A stretch of 60,308 bases of DNA, taken from Methylophaga sp. GTDB lineage: Bacteria > Pseudomonadota > Gammaproteobacteria > Nitrosococcales > Methylophagaceae. Position 1 is the first letter of the stretch, and each line of letters starts with the position of its first letter. Positions 52,601 to 59,931 of the stretch are shown one piece after another. The stretch lies in contig NZSL01000012.1 in assembly GCA_002696735.1 (NCBI GenBank), forward strand, positions 80,718 to 141,025. The letters are read 5' to 3'. The position numbers and the translations under genes were made by a program. Below the pieces are notes generated by a model, which was given only the letters and a program-made list of their open reading frames with translations, did no database searches and was not told where the DNA came from.

Positions 52601-53155
52601 TCAAAGCAACAATGTCATTATCCCCAGCGTCATAAATACAATTGACGCTGCATAACGTGCAGCATTCAACGGTAGTTTCTGCATCAAGCGATGTCCGAAA
52701 ATAACGATTGGGACGTTGGCCAACATCATGCCAATAGTGGTACCGAGGGTTACCAGCATGAATTGCTGATATTGTGCTGCCAGAATGACCGTTGCGATTT
52801 GAGTTTTGTCACCGATTTCAGCCAGAAAAAATAACACCACAGTCGCAATAAAAGCTCCGTAACGATTGATATTTGAAGCGGCATCTTCTTCTTTATCGGG
52901 AATTAATATCCATAAGGCGACGGCAATAAAACTGATACCAACAAGTAATCGGCCTGTTTGCGGAGAGATAAACTCGGTGAGCCATACCCCCAGCCAGGCT
53001 GAAAGACCATGGTTAAGCAGGGTTGCGACTAAAATACCGAAAATAATAGGAATGGGTTTACGGAAACGGGCTGCAAGAAATAACGAAAGAAGTTGGGTTT
53101 TATCGCCGATCTCCGCCAATGCGACGGTAGAGGTTGAAACTAGAAAAGCTTCCAT
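52601..53155 (-). CDS. TMEM165/GDT1-family manganese exporter (MntX-like)
   Basis: A 184-residue inner-membrane protein of six helices in two repeats, each with the family motif: ALAEIGDKTQLLSLFLAARF (about 13-32) and FLAEIGDKTQIATVILAAQY (about 110-129). This UPF0016 family moves Mn2+ (and Ca2+ or protons) out of the cytosol. Placement behind a yybP-ykoY manganese riboswitch strongly supports Mn2+ efflux. The ATG is at 53155, about 20 bp after the riboswitch terminator. Confidence 0.93.
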   Translation of the reverse strand: MEAFLVSTSTVALAEIGDKTQLLSLFLAARFRKPIPIIFGILVATLLNHGLSAWLGVWLTEFISPQTGRLLVGISFIAVALWILIPDKEEDAASNINRYGAFIATVVLFFLAEIGDKTQIATVILAAQYQQFMLVTLGTTIGMMLANVPIVIFGHRLMQKLPLNAARYAASIVFMTLGIMTLLL

Positions 53156-53176
53156 GATTTAGTTACTCAGGCGGGA

Positions 53177-53229
53177 TAAAAAACCAAAGGCAAATAGCAG
53201 CTACCCGCCTATGGAGCTGTTATTTGCCT
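53177..53229 (-). terminator. Riboswitch-controlled terminator before the Mn exporter
   Basis: A 15-bp stem on the minus strand, AGGCAAATAACAGCT / AGCTGCTATTTGCCT (one G-U pair), with a 12-base loop followed by TTGGTTTTTT. The 5' arm starts directly after the aptamer's GGCAAGACC, so aptamer folding can control it. Confidence 0.88.
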
Positions 53230-53392
53230 CAGGTCTTGCCAATGCCACTCGTCAGAATGACACGAATTTGCCATGTGTCTTGAGGACACAAGTATGTTGA
53301 CAGATTCACGCACTAAGGCTTGTTTGTTTCTCATCGTTGATGGGAAATAAACAGGCCTTAAGATAGGTAGACTACTCCCCTAAGACAGTTGG
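53228..53392 (-). ncRNA. yybP-ykoY manganese riboswitch
   Basis: On the minus strand: TTAGGGGAGTAGTCTACC (the conserved GGGGAGUAG, 53380-53371), a long variable hairpin (arms at about 53312-53332 and 53341-53361), the conserved ACATACTTGTG following GTCA, a second hairpin region and a terminal GGCAAGACC (53240-53232). These are the paired conserved loops that hold Mn2+ in this class. Mn2+ binding usually turns the downstream gene on; here it would prevent the terminator at 53177-53229 and allow the exporter to be made. Boundaries are approximate. Confidence 0.9.
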
Positions 53393-53393
53393 C

Positions 53394-53422
53394 ATTATAA
53401 GCACCTCTGCCGGGCACTGCAA
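53394..53422 (-). promoter_or_regulatory. Sigma-70 promoter of the Mn riboswitch
   Basis: On the minus strand TTGCAG (53422-53417), 17 bp, TATAAT (53399-53394). The start would fall near 53387, just before GGGGAGTAG. It overlaps the 3' side of the HEAGH gene's terminator-less end. Confidence 0.8.
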
Positions 53423-53430
53423 TAAAAGGT

Positions 53431-53931
53431 TCAGACTCTGAGTTGCCAGGTAGGCTGATTTTTTTCATCAATTATCTGATGCTTGATTAACCATTGCTGG
53501 GCATCTTCCGCATCTTCTTCAAACCAGGCTTCGGCACTGCCGAGGCGGAAACTGTAGCCCCAGCTGTCCATATCCAGCATCATTCGCTGTTTACCCATTT
53601 CAGGCAGAAAATCACTGAGCAGGATCTGCAGATAACATACGCCATTTTCTTCATCATAATCCCCAGCAGCATCGGTATCTAACATTATGCGACGTTGATT
53701 ATCCATACAGATATAGTGGCCAGCTTCATGTAAGGCAGAGTGAACAGGCGTATCAAGACGTAACAATAATTGATTGCCTAGCAGACCGGCTTCACGTTCG
53801 CCAAAAAAACTGCCGGGAATAGTTTCATTTTCTTCAACCTGTCTGATTTCAATGCCGTAAGGTTTCAGCAGTTTTTGCAGGTGTTGTTGATAAAACGCTG
53901 TGCAGTTCACTACGTTTTGCGGATCAGACAC
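53431..53931 (-). CDS. Hypothetical protein with HEAGH motif
   Basis: A 166-residue acidic, soluble protein that I do not recognise by name. It contains TPVHSALHEAGHYICMDN near residue 70, a perfect HExxH zinc-protease motif, followed by many acidic residues (DTDAAGDYDEENGV) and QILLSDFLPEMGKQRMMLDMDSWGYSF. Hydrolase activity is possible but not shown. The frame is open to a TTG at 53946; I prefer GTG 53931, with GGTGA before it. It overlaps the 3' end of tcdA, so coupled translation is likely. Confidence 0.7.
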   Translation of the reverse strand: MSDPQNVVNCTAFYQQHLQKLLKPYGIEIRQVEENETIPGSFFGEREAGLLGNQLLLRLDTPVHSALHEAGHYICMDNQRRIMLDTDAAGDYDEENGVCYLQILLSDFLPEMGKQRMMLDMDSWGYSFRLGSAEAWFEEDAEDAQQWLIKHQIIDEKNQPTWQLRV

Positions 53932-54661
53932 GTCTTGCTTCACCAATAATATGATTAATGACCAGCCCTGCCAGGGTTAAGCCGAATATAGAAGGCATAT
54001 AACTCACCGTGCCGTTAACGGCTCGTGCCCGACCACGACTGACTGCCTCTGGAGGTAGTGGTGGTAAAGGATATTCCAGGGAATAAACAGTTTGGATTCC
54101 TTTGCCTACACCGCGTTTACGTAAATGTGAACGTAATTGTTTGGCGAGTTTGCAAATGGACGTATTCATTAAATCACCGGTACGCACTTGAGTGGGATCA
54201 AGTTTGCCGCCAGCCCCCATGCTGGAGAATACCGGTAACTCATTACGCCATGCGGTTTCCAGCAGAGCTGTTTTGCTGCTCATGCTATCAATGGCATCAA
54301 TGATCACGTCAAAGCCTTGATTGAGGGTGTCAGGAATCGTTTCCGGCGTTAAGAATTCAGTAACAAGGTTGAGTTCGCATTGTGGATTAATATCTGCAAT
54401 ACGCTCTGCCATCACTTCAACTTTCAATTTACCGACAGTAGAGTTCAGTGCCACCAGCTGACGATTCAGATTGGACGCCGAAACCACATCATGATCCACC
54501 AGTGTCATTTTACCCACGCCCATCCGCGCCAGCGCTTCTGCGGTAAATGAACCGACACCGCCCATACCCGCCAGAAAAACATGACTGTTTTGAAGACGCT
54601 CTAAGCCGGTGTCACCCAGCAGGATATGGGTGCGTTCAAATAATGGATTGCTATGCGCCAT
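53924..54661 (-). CDS. tcdA: tRNA threonylcarbamoyladenosine dehydratase TcdA
   Basis: A 245-residue ThiF/E1-fold enzyme that cyclises t6A37 to ct6A in tRNAs in an ATP-dependent way. Seen: VFLAGMGGVGSFTAEALARMGVG (ATP loop), LVDHDVVSASNLNRQL, VIDAIDSMSSKTALLE and SSMGAGGKLDPTQV. E. coli TcdA is 268 residues. I start at ATG 54661 (MAHSNPLFERTHILLG), after AGGGAAACGG; the frame opens 6 codons earlier. Sulfur donors CsdA/E, its partners in E. coli, are not in the window. Confidence 0.93.
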   Translation of the reverse strand: MAHSNPLFERTHILLGDTGLERLQNSHVFLAGMGGVGSFTAEALARMGVGKMTLVDHDVVSASNLNRQLVALNSTVGKLKVEVMAERIADINPQCELNLVTEFLTPETIPDTLNQGFDVIIDAIDSMSSKTALLETAWRNELPVFSSMGAGGKLDPTQVRTGDLMNTSICKLAKQLRSHLRKRGVGKGIQTVYSLEYPLPPLPPEAVSRGRARAVNGTVSYMPSIFGLTLAGLVINHIIGEARRV

Positions 54662-54779
54662 CCGTTTCCCTCTAAACATTACCTAAGGTTCACTATTTTC
54701 CGATAACGGTAAGCTAATGGCAAAAGCGCTTGAGCTATATGCAACTATCGGGATGCAATTTGCAGGTGGAAAAAGCCAT

Positions 54780-56828
54780 CTATCGGTGTGGGCGGAAATT
54801 TTTGACTGACTCGATAAAATCATCTTCCAGAGCTTCTCCACGATAACGCAGATGCATATAACAGTAACTGATCATGGCAATTTGTTGCTGATGATGTGGA
54901 AGCGCCAGTTGAGCGCGACGGGAAAAATCTTCCGGACCTTCATGGGGCTGACGCACAACACCATGCCTCGCAAGTTTAAAACAGAATTTCTGATAAAAAC
55001 GCTGGACTCGATCCTGAGGTAGGTTTTTTAATTTCAATGTTGTCCAGGCAATCCAGCCAAATATCAGCACAATGCCGATGGCCAGCCAGCGAATCATTTT
55101 TTCCCAGTCCGGCTGATGCATGCCGAGCTTTTCCAGCAACTGCAGTTGTCGATCCGGACCATAACTGACGACCCACATTTCCCAGGCACTATTCAAAGCA
55201 TCCCAGTTATTCTTTGCTGATTGCCACAGTTCTACCAAGCGATCATTTTTGGCTATTGCTGCAGGAGAACGACGTTCAGCCGGCAATAAATCCCGGATCC
55301 CAAAGTCGACACGCTCACTGGAGACGGCAGCTGTTGGATCAATTCTGATCCATCCCTGTTGTGGTAGCCAGACTTCTGTCCAGGCATGGGCATCGCGCTG
55401 ACGTACCGTAAGCACCTGATCTACCGGATTGATTTCTCCGCCTTGATAACCCGTCACAATGCGTGCTGGAATACCTGCGGCGCGCATTAACACGGTAAAA
55501 CTGGCGGCATAGTGCTCACAAAAGCCCTCACGACTCTCAAAAAGAAACTGATCAATGGTATCACCGCGTAATGCTGGTGGAGTCAGGCTATAACTGAAAT
55601 CCTGCTGACGATAATAATTTAGTACAGCTTCAATATAGGATTGATCTGTTGGACTTTTTTCTAAAAGACTACGTGCCAGCTGCAGACTTCTTGGGTGACG
55701 ATCTTCTGGCAAATTTAATCCATATTGCAGATAGGGATCATTTTGCGGGTTAAATAAATATTCAGTATGAGAACTTAACTGATATTGAGTGCGCTGTTTG
55801 ATTGCGTCACTGCTATTTAACTCTCCATCCACACTGAGACGAGTCCGCATGGTTTGCGGATAGTCCGTGGGGAAATCCAGAGCAAATAACCAGCGCCTGT
55901 CATGGGGCTCCAGGGTCATACTGTAAGAAAAAGGCTCTCCGGCAACATGAATTTTCGTGCCGTTTTCATAACGTTTTTGATTGTCAGTTAATGGCAACCA
56001 GCGCTTGCCATCAGTGTGCCACAACACTGGACCACGCCAATATAAGTCCTGGCGCTCAGGAAACTGATTGTTGTCGAACCTCACCCGAAAAGCTATGGCA
56101 TCGGATTGAATTAACTGACTGATATTGCCGATCGTAATATTGTCTGCCATGCCGGTCACGGCACTATTCTGCGGCGGTACTTCGCCTAAGGTCATACTGT
56201 CGGGCAGACTATCCGGGATATCCATAGCGTCATTTGGCAAGCCCCAGATAGGGCCGGAAATCCTGGGAAACAGCACAAACAATAACAACATCAGAGGCAT
56301 GGCCTGTAAAACCATCACAGTTGATTGTTTAAGCCGATGTTTAATGGAGCTGTCCGATTCATTGGCAGTAATCAGACAGCTGGTCAGCAGGATCACATTG
56401 ACCAGCATTAAAATGACGATTGGAATGCTCTGATTGAAGAAAAAATGGGTAATCACCAGGAAAAAACCCATGAAGCAACTCAGATAAACATCACGCAGAT
56501 TTTTAACTTCAACCATTTTGAAGGCTGCCATGGTGGTCAATAAAGCCACCCCAGCATCACGGCCGATGGTAATCCCATAACTGTAAAGCACCAGCACAAT
56601 TGTCAATATCGCGCCGACGGAATGCAGCACTTTTAACAGGCGTTTATCCGCCGGTAGTGGCCATCCATACCAGCTATTCATTAATCGCCAGCCCATCATC
56701 AACAGAAATATCGCAGCAACCCACAGTGGTTGATAGAAAAAATGCGGAATGGCGATAATCGTCAATGTCACCATTAACCAGTGAATGGACGATTTAGAAG
56801 GGATTTCAGCTGAACGTTTATTGGCCAT
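54780..56828 (-). CDS. tgpA: TgpA-type transglutaminase-like membrane protein
   Basis: A 682-residue protein: about six N-terminal helices with a DUF3488 region (residues 15-200), a periplasmic transglutaminase-like domain and one late helix (about 560-580). The catalytic Cys is in FLFESREGFCEHYAASFTVLMRAAGIPARIVTGYQGG, His in RQRDAHAWTEVWLPQQGW and Asp in RIDPTAA. Pseudomonas TgpA is essential. The C-terminal cytosolic tail is DUF4129-like. It overlaps the DUF58 gene by 11 bp in the MoxR-DUF58-TgpA operon. Confidence 0.92.
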   Translation of the reverse strand: MANKRSAEIPSKSSIHWLMVTLTIIAIPHFFYQPLWVAAIFLLMMGWRLMNSWYGWPLPADKRLLKVLHSVGAILTIVLVLYSYGITIGRDAGVALLTTMAAFKMVEVKNLRDVYLSCFMGFFLVITHFFFNQSIPIVILMLVNVILLTSCLITANESDSSIKHRLKQSTVMVLQAMPLMLLLFVLFPRISGPIWGLPNDAMDIPDSLPDSMTLGEVPPQNSAVTGMADNITIGNISQLIQSDAIAFRVRFDNNQFPERQDLYWRGPVLWHTDGKRWLPLTDNQKRYENGTKIHVAGEPFSYSMTLEPHDRRWLFALDFPTDYPQTMRTRLSVDGELNSSDAIKQRTQYQLSSHTEYLFNPQNDPYLQYGLNLPEDRHPRSLQLARSLLEKSPTDQSYIEAVLNYYRQQDFSYSLTPPALRGDTIDQFLFESREGFCEHYAASFTVLMRAAGIPARIVTGYQGGEINPVDQVLTVRQRDAHAWTEVWLPQQGWIRIDPTAAVSSERVDFGIRDLLPAERRSPAAIAKNDRLVELWQSAKNNWDALNSAWEMWVVSYGPDRQLQLLEKLGMHQPDWEKMIRWLAIGIVLIFGWIAWTTLKLKNLPQDRVQRFYQKFCFKLARHGVVRQPHEGPEDFSRRAQLALPHHQQQIAMISYCYMHLRYRGEALEDDFIESVKNFRPHR

Positions 56829-57780
56829 AAAGCGCCAGACTTCGCAGACAGAAATGACGATGCTGGTCGCCGGAATCTATCGCTATCGATTGCTTTGGCA
56901 GGATTAAACCGTATTGCATACCAGCGGTATCTGCAGTCAAAATCCACTGGCATAGTTGTGATAATTTCGCTTCAGTATCCGGTAAATCGGCTACATCGTC
57001 CCAGTTGAACAACATTTTTTGTCCGGAAGGACTGCTAAATTGTTTAGTTCGTAAAATGCCATCTCGAGCCAAGGCTTTCCAGGCAATATGCTGTCTGGCA
57101 TCCCCCACGCGATAGCGATGAAAACCGGCAAAATCATCAAGACCCTGTTGATGCTGCAACGCTCCGGAATCTTCCATAGCAGAAGGTGGAGGCAACGGTT
57201 TGTTGCCCATTGGTCTGGGATAAATCAGAACCCGTTGTCGGATATCAATAAAAAACCAGCTCAGCAATAATCCAATAGGGTAGACACTGGAAAGCCTCAT
57301 TCGCCCTAAATCCTGCCAGCCTCTTTTATTGGTGGGTATTGGAATCAGATGCAGGCTGGTTTGTTCTGCAGCAAGCTGAGGGGCTTTATACACAGGAAGA
57401 TACCGGGAAAATTGTTTTAGCGGCCACCAACCTGAACGTGAGATTGATGGCAGATAAGCGATATCTAATTGTCGGATAGGTCGTGGACTATGATTGGTCA
57501 GGTTCAGTGGCAACAAAACAGGCTGCTGGCAAAAAACCGGTTCAGCGCGGCCCAGCTGATAATCAAGCTGGCGGACATTACGATAACTGTGATGCATGGC
57601 TACATGGCCGACACCTACCAGCAGAAAACACAGTAAGTGACCGAGACTGTTGTTGTAGTTAATAGCGCCAAGCAACATCACCAAGATTAATATCGAATAA
57701 CTCAATCCATAGCGGCTGGGCAAAATAAATACCCGATAGCGTTGCTGTTGACGCCAGCGCTGCCAATATTGGCGCAACAT
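56818..57780 (-). CDS. DUF58-domain protein
   Basis: A 320-residue protein with two N-terminal helices (about 25-45 and 47-65) and a C-terminal DUF58 domain: RLSSVYPIGLLLSWFFIDIRQRVLIYPRP and DDFAGFHRYRVGDARQHIAWKALARDG (the conserved YRxGD...IxWKxxAR signature). The domain is a degenerate VWA-like fold that usually works with a MoxR ATPase. The start shares one base with the moxR stop (TGATG). It most likely recruits MoxR to act on an envelope complex containing TgpA (inference). Confidence 0.9.
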   Translation of the reverse strand: MLRQYWQRWRQQQRYRVFILPSRYGLSYSILILVMLLGAINYNNSLGHLLCFLLVGVGHVAMHHSYRNVRQLDYQLGRAEPVFCQQPVLLPLNLTNHSPRPIRQLDIAYLPSISRSGWWPLKQFSRYLPVYKAPQLAAEQTSLHLIPIPTNKRGWQDLGRMRLSSVYPIGLLLSWFFIDIRQRVLIYPRPMGNKPLPPPSAMEDSGALQHQQGLDDFAGFHRYRVGDARQHIAWKALARDGILRTKQFSSPSGQKMLFNWDDVADLPDTEAKLSQLCQWILTADTAGMQYGLILPKQSIAIDSGDQHRHFCLRSLALYGQ

Positions 57781-58691
57781 CAGGGAATCGCAACCTGCTG
57801 CAGGATCTCGGCTGCCCAGTCTGCAGATTGCAAATGTTCACGTGCTTGCAGTCGATGCTGCACAATACTGGGGAAAATCGCCTGCACATCTTCTGGAATA
57901 ACAAAATCTCGTCCGTTGATCATGGCCCAGGCCCGAGCGGCCTGAATCAAACCCAATCCGGCGCGTGGGGACAGACCATTATAAAATTGACCACTATTTC
58001 GAGTGTAGGCCAATAAGGCCTGCACATAATCAATCAACGCATCACTTAATGAAATTTTACTGGCTGCTTGCTGAAGCTGGATTAATTGGGGTGGCGTAAT
58101 TTCAGCTTGCAGTTGCCTGAGCATTTGACGTCTGTCTTCGCCTGTCAGCAAGGCACGTTCAGCTTGTTTATCCGGATAGCCAATCTGAATACGCATCAGA
58201 AAACGATCCAGCTGTGACTCAGGCAGGGGGAAGGTACCAACCTGATGAGCGGGATTTTGGGTCGCGATAACGAAAAAAGGATCTTCCAGAGGATGGCTGT
58301 CTCCCTCAATCGTAACCTGTTGCTCTTCCATGGCTTCAAGTAACGCACTTTGTGTGCGGGGAGAGGCCCGGTTAATTTCGTCGGCTAAGAGAAGTTGAGT
58401 AAAAATGGGGCCACGATGAAAACTGAACTGATGTTTTTCGGGGTCATAAATGGATACCCCAAGAATATCTGCCGGTAACATATCACTGGTAAATTGCACC
58501 CGTTGAAAACGGAGTCCCAACGTTGTGGCCAGAGTATGAGCCAGAGTGGTTTTGCCAACACCTGGCAGATCTTCAATTAATAAATGTCCCCGCGCCAGAA
58601 GACATGCTAATGCAAGTTTGACGGGTTGCTGTTTACCAAGAATGACTGAGTTAATGGCGTGGAGTATGCGTTCAGTGCTGCCTTGCGTCAT
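57780..58691 (-). CDS. MoxR-family AAA+ ATPase
   Basis: A 303-residue cytosolic ATPase. Walker A LIEDLPGVGKTTLAHTLA, Walker B LLLADEINRASPRTQSALLEAMEE, sensor 1 VIATQNPA, Arg finger region QLDRFLMRIQIGYP and sensor 2 YNGLSPRAGLGLIQAARAWA. MoxR proteins act as chaperones, inserting cofactors or remodelling VWA-domain partners. It heads the MoxR-DUF58-TgpA operon. Methanol dehydrogenase clusters also contain moxR, but this gene context is the general DUF58-TgpA one. Confidence 0.94.
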   Translation of the reverse strand: MTQGSTERILHAINSVILGKQQPVKLALACLLARGHLLIEDLPGVGKTTLAHTLATTLGLRFQRVQFTSDMLPADILGVSIYDPEKHQFSFHRGPIFTQLLLADEINRASPRTQSALLEAMEEQQVTIEGDSHPLEDPFFVIATQNPAHQVGTFPLPESQLDRFLMRIQIGYPDKQAERALLTGEDRRQMLRQLQAEITPPQLIQLQQAASKISLSDALIDYVQALLAYTRNSGQFYNGLSPRAGLGLIQAARAWAMINGRDFVIPEDVQAIFPSIVQHRLQAREHLQSADWAAEILQQVAIP

Positions 58692-58780
58692 GGAAAGTCC
58701 TGAATTGATTTAGGTTATTGTTGCTATCGGAATAGACATGCTATTTTCATCCGGGTTCTATTCATACTAAGGAATTGTAT

Positions 58781-59074
58781 ATGTCAAACGAAGGTTATCA
58801 TGAGCCGTTTAGCGAATTATCAGACGAAACCAAGGATATGCACCGCGCCATAGTTTCGCTTATGGAAGAATTGGAAGCGGTCGACTGGTATAACCAGCGG
58901 GTTGATGCCTGTAAAGATCCTGAGTTGAAGAAAATTCTCGAGCATAATCGTGACGAAGAGAAAGAACATGCTGCGATGGCTTTGGAATGGATTCGTCGTA
59001 AGGACAAAAAAATGGATCAACATCTGCGTGATTATTTATTTACCGAAGGTGAAATTACTGAACACCACGATTAG
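58781..59074 (+). CDS. Encapsulated-ferritin (EncFtn) homologue without cargo tail
   Basis: A 97-residue two-helix ferritin-like protein. The core AIVSLMEELEAVDWYNQRVDACKDPEL and HNRDEEKEHAAMALEWIRRKD match, from memory, the Rhodospirillum rubrum EncFtn core, with the ferroxidase Glu and the E/H pair at the place of Glu32, Glu62 and His65. EncFtn oxidises Fe2+ inside encapsulin shells as an annular decamer. The chain ends FTEGEITEHHD, with no encapsulin-targeting tail, and no encapsulin gene is adjacent. AAGGA before the ATG at 58781 selects that start; TTG at 58775 is in frame. Its stop lies inside a hairpin repeat. Confidence 0.85.
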   Translation: MSNEGYHEPFSELSDETKDMHRAIVSLMEELEAVDWYNQRVDACKDPELKKILEHNRDEEKEHAAMALEWIRRKDKKMDQHLRDYLFTEGEITEHHD

Positions 59075-59131
59075 GTCTTGTTTATCTTTCAGCTCTCAAC
59101 AAAGGCGGAGATGAGAGATAAGCAAGCCCTA
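59072..59131. repeat. Complete hairpin repeat between encFtn and tatD
   Basis: Arms TAGGTCTTGTTTATCTTTCA and TGAGAGATAAGCAAGCCCTA pair at 17 of 20 positions, with centre CAACAAAGGCGG. It fills the gap between the two convergent stop codons exactly, including the encFtn TAG. It belongs to the same family as 14999-15061 and may end both transcripts. Confidence 0.78.
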
Positions 59132-59132
59132 G

Positions 59133-59897
59133 TCAGATATTGAATAGTTGTCGACAATTTGCCGTGGTGATTTCAGCAATATACTCCGCTGATTCATCAC
59201 GTAATTGACTTAGTTTTTCCATGATAACCGGGATGTTTTCAGGAGTATTGCGTTCTCCCTGATGACCACAAAGTGGCATATCTGGCGCATCCGTTTCCAA
59301 CACGATTTGCGAGAGCGGTAATTCAGTAAACAGGCGTTGCAGTCTCTGTGCCCGTGGATAGGTTAACGCGCCTCCAACACCCAATAAAAAATTAAGTTTG
59401 CGGTATTGTTCTGCCTGTTGGGCACTGCCGCTGAAAGCATGCACGATGCCGCCGGATAATTTTTTCTGGCGAAGTACTTTTAAAACGTCATCATGGGCTT
59501 TGCGTACATGCAGGATAACCGGCAAATCAAACTGAACAGCAATATCAATCTGTGCTTCAAATAAGATGAGTTGAGAGGGGATGTCGGCATCTGCTACATA
59601 AAAATCCAAACCAATTTCACCAATGGCAATAGGCTGATATTGTTTCACGGCTTGCTCAAGAAGCTGTGCTGCATTCTCCGGATGATCAGTCATAAACATC
59701 GGGTGGCAACCCAGGGCCAGCGATAGCATCGGATTACTGTTGCATAACTCGATTTGTCTGGGCCAGCTGTTCACCGTCACGCCGGGGATGACAATTTTTT
59801 CGATACCTGACCTGGCACAGTTTTGCAGAATGTCCGTTCGATCTTTGTCGAAATCGTTAAAGTCGAGATGGCAATGACTGTCAATCAGGTGCACCAT
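59133..59897 (-). CDS. TatD-family metal-dependent hydrolase
   Basis: A 254-residue TIM-barrel hydrolase. Metal ligands: HCHLDF in DSHCHLDFNDFDKDR, Glu in IAIGEIGLDFYV, His in PVILHVRKAHDD, His in GGIVHAFSGS and Asp in VLETDAPDMPL. This is the complete TatD set for a two-metal nuclease centre. TatD members have 3'-5' exonuclease or D-aminoacyl-tRNA deacylase-like activity. It resembles the YjjV or YcfH branch; I cannot decide between them. It is divergent from the next gene by 34 bp. Confidence 0.92.
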   Translation of the reverse strand: MVHLIDSHCHLDFNDFDKDRTDILQNCARSGIEKIVIPGVTVNSWPRQIELCNSNPMLSLALGCHPMFMTDHPENAAQLLEQAVKQYQPIAIGEIGLDFYVADADIPSQLILFEAQIDIAVQFDLPVILHVRKAHDDVLKVLRQKKLSGGIVHAFSGSAQQAEQYRKLNFLLGVGGALTYPRAQRLQRLFTELPLSQIVLETDAPDMPLCGHQGERNTPENIPVIMEKLSQLRDESAEYIAEITTANCRQLFNI

Positions 59898-59931
59898 GTC
59901 AAAACGGCCTTTATAAACAGAGGATCATTTT

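Noticed and set aside
53312-53361. Hairpin TAAGGCTTGTTTGTTT.../...AAATAAACAGGCCTTA as another member of the intergenic repeat family
   Set aside because: It is the variable stem of the yybP-ykoY riboswitch and lacks the CAACARAGGCGG centre. The likeness of the arms is recorded in the riboswitch finding.
57780-58691. Reading the MoxR gene as evidence for a methanol dehydrogenase cluster
   Set aside because: Its partners are DUF58 and TgpA, a general envelope operon; no mxaF, xoxF or PQQ gene is present.
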